The notes beneath the pieces were generated by a model that worked only from the letters and a program-made list of their open reading frames with translations, was not told where the DNA came from and did no database searches. From Pontibacter beigongshangensis (GTDB taxonomy: Bacteria > Bacteroidota > Bacteroidia > Cytophagales > Hymenobacteraceae): a stretch of 35,177 nucleotides of DNA. The position numbers and the translations under genes were made by a program. The stretch lies in contig NZ_VFSD01000035.1 in NCBI RefSeq assembly GCF_014332515.1, positions 1 to 35,177 of the forward strand. The letters run 5' to 3'. Numbering within the stretch: the first letter of the stretch is position 1; each line of letters opens with the position of its first letter. Positions 31,491 through 35,177 of the stretch are shown in pieces.

Positions 31491-33140
31491 ATGTATAAGA
31501 AATCTATCGTTGGCTTTGTCCTTGGCTGCCTTGCCATCGGCCTGGTCTCCTTTAAGTCCGATTCTGAGCGTTTCTTTGAAATAGCCAAGAACCTGGACGT
31601 TTTTGCCACACTCTTTAAAGAAGTAAATACCTATTACGTAGACGATGTGCCGCCCGCCAAACTGGTGCGCACCGGCATAGACGCGATGCTCAAGTCGCTG
31701 GACCCTTATACCAATTATATCCCTGAAGACGATATCGAGGATTTTAGAACCATGACCACCGGCCAGTACGGCGGCATTGGCGCTTTGGTAGGTTCGCGCG
31801 ATGGCAAAGTAGTGGTGCAGATGCCTTATGAAGATTCGCCGGCCCACAAAGCAGGTCTTAACATAGGGGATGAGATCGTGAAGATAGATGGCGTTGTGGT
31901 AACCGGTAAAAACTCATCGGAGGTGAGCAAGCTCCTGAAAGGGCAGGCGAACACACCGCTGAAGCTTGAAGTCCGCAGCTACGGCCAGCCCAAAACCAGA
32001 ACGGTAGAGCTCACCCGCGCCAACATCAACGTAGACAATGTGTCGTATGCCGGCATGCTTGATGAGGAGATCGGGTATTTCCAGCTTTCTGGCTTTACCA
32101 TGGATGCAGGCAAGGAAGTGAAAACAGCCGTGCAGAAACTGAAGGAGCAAGGTGCCAAGAAGATCATCTTCGACCTGCGCGATAACCCAGGCGGTTTGCT
32201 GCACGAAGCGGTAAACATCTCTAACGTGTTTGTAGACAAAGGCCGAGACATTGTAAGCACCAAAGGCAAAGTAAAAGAGTGGAACAAAACCTACAAGGCC
32301 CTCGATGAACCCCTCGATAAAGAAATTCCGTTGGTAATTCTGACCAGTTCCCGAAGCGCCTCCGCCTCCGAGATTGTGGCCGGCGTTATGCAGGACTACG
32401 ACAGAGCCGTGCTGGTTGGGGAACGAACTTTCGGAAAAGGACTGGTGCAGGCCACGCGCCCGCTGTCTTACAACTCGCAGCTAAAAGTCACCACTGCTAA
32501 ATACTATATCCCGAGCGGCCGTTGCATACAGGCCATCGATTATGCCCACCGAAACGAAGATGGAAGCGTGGCTCAAATTCCGGATTCTTTGAAAGTAGCC
32601 TTTAAAACAGCCAGTGGCCGCACCGTGTACGATGGCGGTGGGGTTAGCCCAGATGTGGCGGTGGAGCAGTACAATTACTCCGAGATCGTGAAAACCATGG
32701 CTTCAAAAGGATATTTCTTTGACTTTGCGAACAAGTACAAAATGGAGCATGCCTCTATCCCTCCGGCCAAGCAGTTTAAACTTTCGGACGCCGATTACCA
32801 GAAGTTTGTGGCCTACCTGAGCGACAAAGATGTTTCGTACAGCACCAAAGTAGAAGAAAAGCTGAAAGAGCTGGCCGAGAAAGCCAAAGAAGGGAAACAC
32901 TACGACGACATCAAAAACGACCTGGAAGCCATCAAAAAGAAAGTGTCGCATAACAAAGCCAACGACCTGACCCGCTTTAAGAGCGAAATAAAAGAAGTGC
33001 TGGAAGCAGAGATCGCCTCACGCTACTACCTGCAGAAAGGCTACATCGAGGCCACCTTCGACGATGACCCAGACATTCTGGCGGCTAAACGTGTACTTAA
33101 CGATCCGCAGGAATATCAGAGTTACTTTAAGGTGAAGTAA
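31491..33140 (+). CDS. S41 family C-terminal processing protease (CtpA/Prc type)
   Basis: The 549-residue protein has a single N-terminal membrane/signal segment (VGFVLGCLAIGLVSF, residues about 7-21). The PDZ domain covers about 85-180, with YGGIGALVG as its carboxylate-binding part. The protease core has the catalytic Ser291 in SRSASASEIVAG and Lys316 in ERTFGKGLVQ, 25 residues apart as in E. coli Prc. The C-terminal 110 residues are helical and charged (KVEEKLKELAEKAKEGKHY). It acts in the periplasm, trimming C-termini of envelope proteins. The gene order after rnpA is common in Bacteroidota (from memory). Confidence 0.95.
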   Translation: MYKKSIVGFVLGCLAIGLVSFKSDSERFFEIAKNLDVFATLFKEVNTYYVDDVPPAKLVRTGIDAMLKSLDPYTNYIPEDDIEDFRTMTTGQYGGIGALVGSRDGKVVVQMPYEDSPAHKAGLNIGDEIVKIDGVVVTGKNSSEVSKLLKGQANTPLKLEVRSYGQPKTRTVELTRANINVDNVSYAGMLDEEIGYFQLSGFTMDAGKEVKTAVQKLKEQGAKKIIFDLRDNPGGLLHEAVNISNVFVDKGRDIVSTKGKVKEWNKTYKALDEPLDKEIPLVILTSSRSASASEIVAGVMQDYDRAVLVGERTFGKGLVQATRPLSYNSQLKVTTAKYYIPSGRCIQAIDYAHRNEDGSVAQIPDSLKVAFKTASGRTVYDGGGVSPDVAVEQYNYSEIVKTMASKGYFFDFANKYKMEHASIPPAKQFKLSDADYQKFVAYLSDKDVSYSTKVEEKLKELAEKAKEGKHYDDIKNDLEAIKKKVSHNKANDLTRFKSEIKEVLEAEIASRYYLQKGYIEATFDDDPDILAAKRVLNDPQEYQSYFKVK

Positions 33141-33158
33141 AAAACAAACAGATAGAGA

Positions 33159-33187
33159 GGGTAGTGCCACAGGCGCTGCCCTTTTTT
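33159..33187 (+). terminator. Intrinsic terminator of the rpmH-rnpA-S41 unit
   Basis: GGGTAGTGCC (33159-33168) pairs with GGCGCTGCCC (33172-33181) through 10 pairs, two of them G-U, with an ACA loop. Six T follow. Confidence 0.9.
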
Positions 33188-33270
33188 GCTTTTAAGGGTC
33201 CCGGACGGTGTGGTTTTGTTGTCTGGTGCCGGTTGAGTAATTTTGAATTGAAATATATAACTAAGCGCTC

Positions 33271-33969
33271 ATGCCATTATTACTTGCCCTCGAAACATCA
33301 TCCACTGTCTGTTCTGTCGCACTATATAAGGAAGAGCGTTTGCTGGGTTCGGCGGAGCTGCAGATAGAGAAGTCTCACTCATCGCACATTACCGTAATGA
33401 TTACCCAGGTGCTGAGTAATTGCAGTGTGGAGTTAGGGCAGCTGTCGGCAGTGGCGGTATCTGGTGGACCTGGTTCTTATACTGGCCTTCGCATTGGGAG
33501 TTCTACGGCAAAAGGCCTCTGCTATGCCCTGGATATTCCACTTATAGAAGTCTCCACGCTCTACGGATTGGCAGCACAGGTCATAGAGGCTATTCCGAAC
33601 CCGGAGCGCTTTTTGTTCTGCCCCATGGTAGACGCCAGGCGGATGGAGGTTTACACCTGCTTGTTGAATCATAAGCTGGAGGAAGTTGTTCCTATAGCAC
33701 CGGTAGTGATATCAGAAGAGTTTCTGACGGAAAAGCTAAGTCAGCAACAGATCATCTTCTTCGGAAGCGGCGCCGGCAAGCTGAAGGCGCTGAAAGAAGA
33801 TGTGCCTAATGCGCTTTTTCTGGAGGCCGTGCTGCCATCTGCCAAACCGATCGGTAGGCTGGCTCTGCAGAAATACCAGCAGGCGCAATTTGAGGATGTA
33901 GCCTATTATGAGCCTTTTTACCTGAAAGAAGTATACATTACAACACCAACAAAGAATAAAGCAAAATAG
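33271..33969 (+). CDS. tsaB: tRNA threonylcarbamoyladenosine biosynthesis protein TsaB
   Basis: The 232-residue protein has the ASKHA-fold opening MPLLLALETSSTVCSVALYK and the signature AVSGGPGSYTGLRIGSSTAKG (in parts AVSGGPGSYTGLRIG, SSTAKG). PMVDARRMEVYTCLL is also typical. TsaB pairs with TsaD and TsaE to make t6A at position 37 of ANN-decoding tRNAs; TsaB is the non-catalytic partner. The final 10 residues are basic. It is followed 8 bases later by the DUF2480 gene, so the two are likely one operon. Confidence 0.95.
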   Translation: MPLLLALETSSTVCSVALYKEERLLGSAELQIEKSHSSHITVMITQVLSNCSVELGQLSAVAVSGGPGSYTGLRIGSSTAKGLCYALDIPLIEVSTLYGLAAQVIEAIPNPERFLFCPMVDARRMEVYTCLLNHKLEEVVPIAPVVISEEFLTEKLSQQQIIFFGSGAGKLKALKEDVPNALFLEAVLPSAKPIGRLALQKYQQAQFEDVAYYEPFYLKEVYITTPTKNKAK

Positions 33970-33977
33970 AGATAGAG

Positions 33978-34493
33978 ATGTCAGAGCTGATAAACAAAGT
34001 GGCACAGAGTGCCCTGGTAACATTAAACCTGGAGGAGCTGCTTCATCCGGGAGAGCGTGTGGTATACGACATTACAGATAACCTTTTTCACGGCCTGATT
34101 CTGAAAGAGAAAGATTTCAGGGCATTTGTGAAAGAGCATGACTGGTCGGCCTATGATGGTAAAAATGTAGCCATCATTTGTTCTGCCGATGCCATTGTGC
34201 CTACATGGGCCTATATGTTGCTGGCAACAAAGCTGCAGGGGCACGCTAACTACTACGTATTTGGTGACCTGGAAGCACTGGAGCAGGCGCTCATGCAGGA
34301 GGCAATTGCTAAGATAGATCCGAATGAGTACCAGGATGCGAAAGTAGTAATAAAAGGCTGTGGCAGCATACCAGTTCCCACATTCGCCTATATAGAGATC
34401 ATGCGGAAGCTTTTGCCGGTAACCAGCAGCCTGATGTATGGCGAGCCTTGTAGTACCGTGCCCTTGTATAAAAAGCCAAAGGCAAAAGCGTAA
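33978..34493 (+). CDS. DUF2480 family protein
   Basis: The 171-residue soluble protein matches the DUF2480 pattern: NKVAQSALVTLNLEELLHPG, then LILKEKDFRAFVKEHDWSAY, CSADAIVPTWAYMLLATKL, VVIKGCGSIPVPTFAYIEI and the C-terminal SSLMYGEPCSTVPLYKK. The family is essentially limited to Bacteroidota and has no known function. The two conserved Cys regions (CSADAIVP and GEPCSTVP) and the GCG suggest possible metal or redox chemistry, which is inference only. It sits 8 bases after tsaB, so it may share its transcript. Confidence 0.92.
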   Translation: MSELINKVAQSALVTLNLEELLHPGERVVYDITDNLFHGLILKEKDFRAFVKEHDWSAYDGKNVAIICSADAIVPTWAYMLLATKLQGHANYYVFGDLEALEQALMQEAIAKIDPNEYQDAKVVIKGCGSIPVPTFAYIEIMRKLLPVTSSLMYGEPCSTVPLYKKPKAKA

Positions 34494-34860
34494 AGTCTAA
34501 GCCGAACAGTAAGGCTGCAGTTTAATAAGAGCAACGGTGCGAGGACTTGCGGAGAGGGATAATTTATTCCTGCTGCAGTTCCAGCACTGTTGCTCTTAGT
34601 GTTTGTAAAGATTTTGTTCGATGAAGATGAAAATATACATGCATAACGGAAAGAGTAACCAAAGTTGAAGGTCTATAAATTTTGCTCTGGAAGGCTGTTT
34701 TCATTAGAATAATTAGAGGTGAATGCTACGATAATCTCTTTCTAGCCGCTGGATGCAAAAAAAATAGCTGCACGGAACAAAAGTGATCCGGCATGCTGTT
34801 AACACTAAGCCTGCAGCAGAAAAATAATCCTTCTGATTTCGAGGCTATTGCCTAAATAAT
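34494..34860. other. Gap after DUF2480 with a long hairpin and a family A repeat
   Basis: TAAGAGCAACGGTGC (34526-34540) pairs with GCACTGTTGCTCTTA (34584-34598) with one G-U pair, leaving a 43-nt internal region that is partly self-complementary. The stem is followed by GTGTTTGT, a weak U-tract. It is probably a termination or 3'-end structure for the tsaB-DUF2480 transcript. No gene is visible in the gap. Confidence 0.55.
34684..34714 (+). repeat. Family A repeat, copy 17
   Basis: GCTCTGGAAGGC is followed by TGTTTT and the exact tail CATTAGAATAATT. It lies after DUF2480 in the same orientation. Confidence 0.75.
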
Positions 34861-34882
34861 TCAGTAATTGTTACCTGTTCGC

Positions 34883-34912
34883 TTGGAAACCGGGGGATGT
34901 TTGCTACTTTTG
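34883..34912 (+). promoter_or_regulatory. Tandem promoter P1 of a unit starting beyond the right edge
   Basis: TTG (34883-34885), a 19-nt spacer and TACTTTTG (34905-34912) fit the Bacteroidota consensus. GCATCCCCATCC follows, as in the other two. Confidence 0.75.
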
Positions 34913-34986
34913 CATCCCCATCCGGCAGGGACGGGGGGGCGGCCGGCAGGCTGCTAAGAGAGTGAAAAAAAAGTTTGCCTGCACCC

Positions 34987-35016
34987 TTGCGGGACCGGGA
35001 AAGGTTCTTACCTTTG
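34987..35016 (+). promoter_or_regulatory. Tandem promoter P2
   Basis: TTG (34987-34989), 19 nt and TACCTTTG (35009-35016), followed by GCATCCCGCTCC. It is 104 bases after P1. An A-rich tract (GTGAAAAAAAAG) lies upstream and may act as an UP-like element. Confidence 0.8.
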
Positions 35017-35112
35017 CATCCCGCTCCAGGGAGGGCGGCTCGGATGGCCAGGCAGTGGCCGCCGGGGAGGGAGAGAGCAAAGGAAGCTGAAAAAAATAAA
35101 TTCGCTTTTGTT

Positions 35113-35142
35113 TTGCGCCTTCGAAAAAGCCTCTTACCTTTG
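35113..35142 (+). promoter_or_regulatory. Tandem promoter P3
   Basis: TTG (35113-35115), 19 nt and TACCTTTG (35135-35142), followed by GCACCCGCTTCC. It is 126 bases after P2, again with an A-rich tract (CTGAAAAAAATAAA) upstream. The window ends 35 bases further on. Confidence 0.8.
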
Positions 35143-35177
35143 CACCCGCTTCCAGAGGGAAGCTGCTCCGGGAGCCT

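Noticed and set aside
34526..34598. Long hairpin considered as a riboswitch or small RNA
   Set aside because: It follows an operon rather than preceding a gene and shows no known riboswitch core; a termination or 3'-end structure is simpler.

Overview
The window looks like a chromosomal segment from a Bacteroidota bacterium of the order Cytophagales, probably the Hymenobacteraceae (Pontibacter-like). The lineage guess is inference. It rests on Bacteroidota promoter boxes (TTG, about 19-20 nt, TAnnTTTG) before several genes, on lineage-typical families (Wzi-like outer-membrane protein, DUF2480, monomeric NADP isocitrate dehydrogenase, M61 and M16 peptidases), and on the gene order rpmH-rnpA-S41 protease.

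Layout. Positions 1-780 are AT-rich and carry two small immunity-like hypothetical genes, the second cut by an in-frame stop. 890-6607 holds a secreted beta-helix protein, a small lipoprotein, a PhnB/VOC protein and a Wzi-like protein. 6733-9273 has a FemAB/GNAT-like protein overlapping upp and a small membrane protein. 9364-12654 has a DEAD-box helicase, a membrane protein with a cytochrome-oxidase-like motif and an AI-2E family transporter. 12806-18001 has a dihydroorotase, tRNA-His, a PfkB kinase, a small disordered protein and dnaX. 18613-23663 has an M16 lipoprotein peptidase, a beta-barrel-like protein and a CcbP-like protein. 24089-30399 has icd (reverse strand), a geranylgeranyl-reductase-like flavoprotein and an M61-PDZ peptidase (reverse strand). 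30850-34493 has rpmH, rnpA, an S41 protease, tsaB and DUF2480. The right edge carries three tandem strong promoters facing out of the window, most likely driving a stable-RNA operon.

The genes are mostly housekeeping. The unusual content is between them. A short dispersed repeat (called family A here: a GC-rich CTCCGGAAGGC-like block, a T-rich spacer and a conserved CATTAGAATAATT tail) occurs about 17 times, mostly in the sense orientation just after genes, sometimes as the 3' half of an intrinsic terminator and once supplying a stop codon. A second family (B, based on AAATCCTGATTCAGAC) forms nested inverted repeats and often sits before family A across a CAG-rich linker. A separate cluster at 23732-23978 is built of palindromes within palindromes and resembles REP/REPIN elements. 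No transposase, CRISPR array or complete insertion sequence is visible in the window.

Other points worth a second look: an A7 run in dnaX where any one-base slip meets a stop within a few codons, at the end of the clamp-loader domains; predicted leaderless mRNAs for pyrC and dnaX; a tandem U-U mismatch in the tRNA-His acceptor stem; and a His-to-Gln change in the dihydroorotase metal site.
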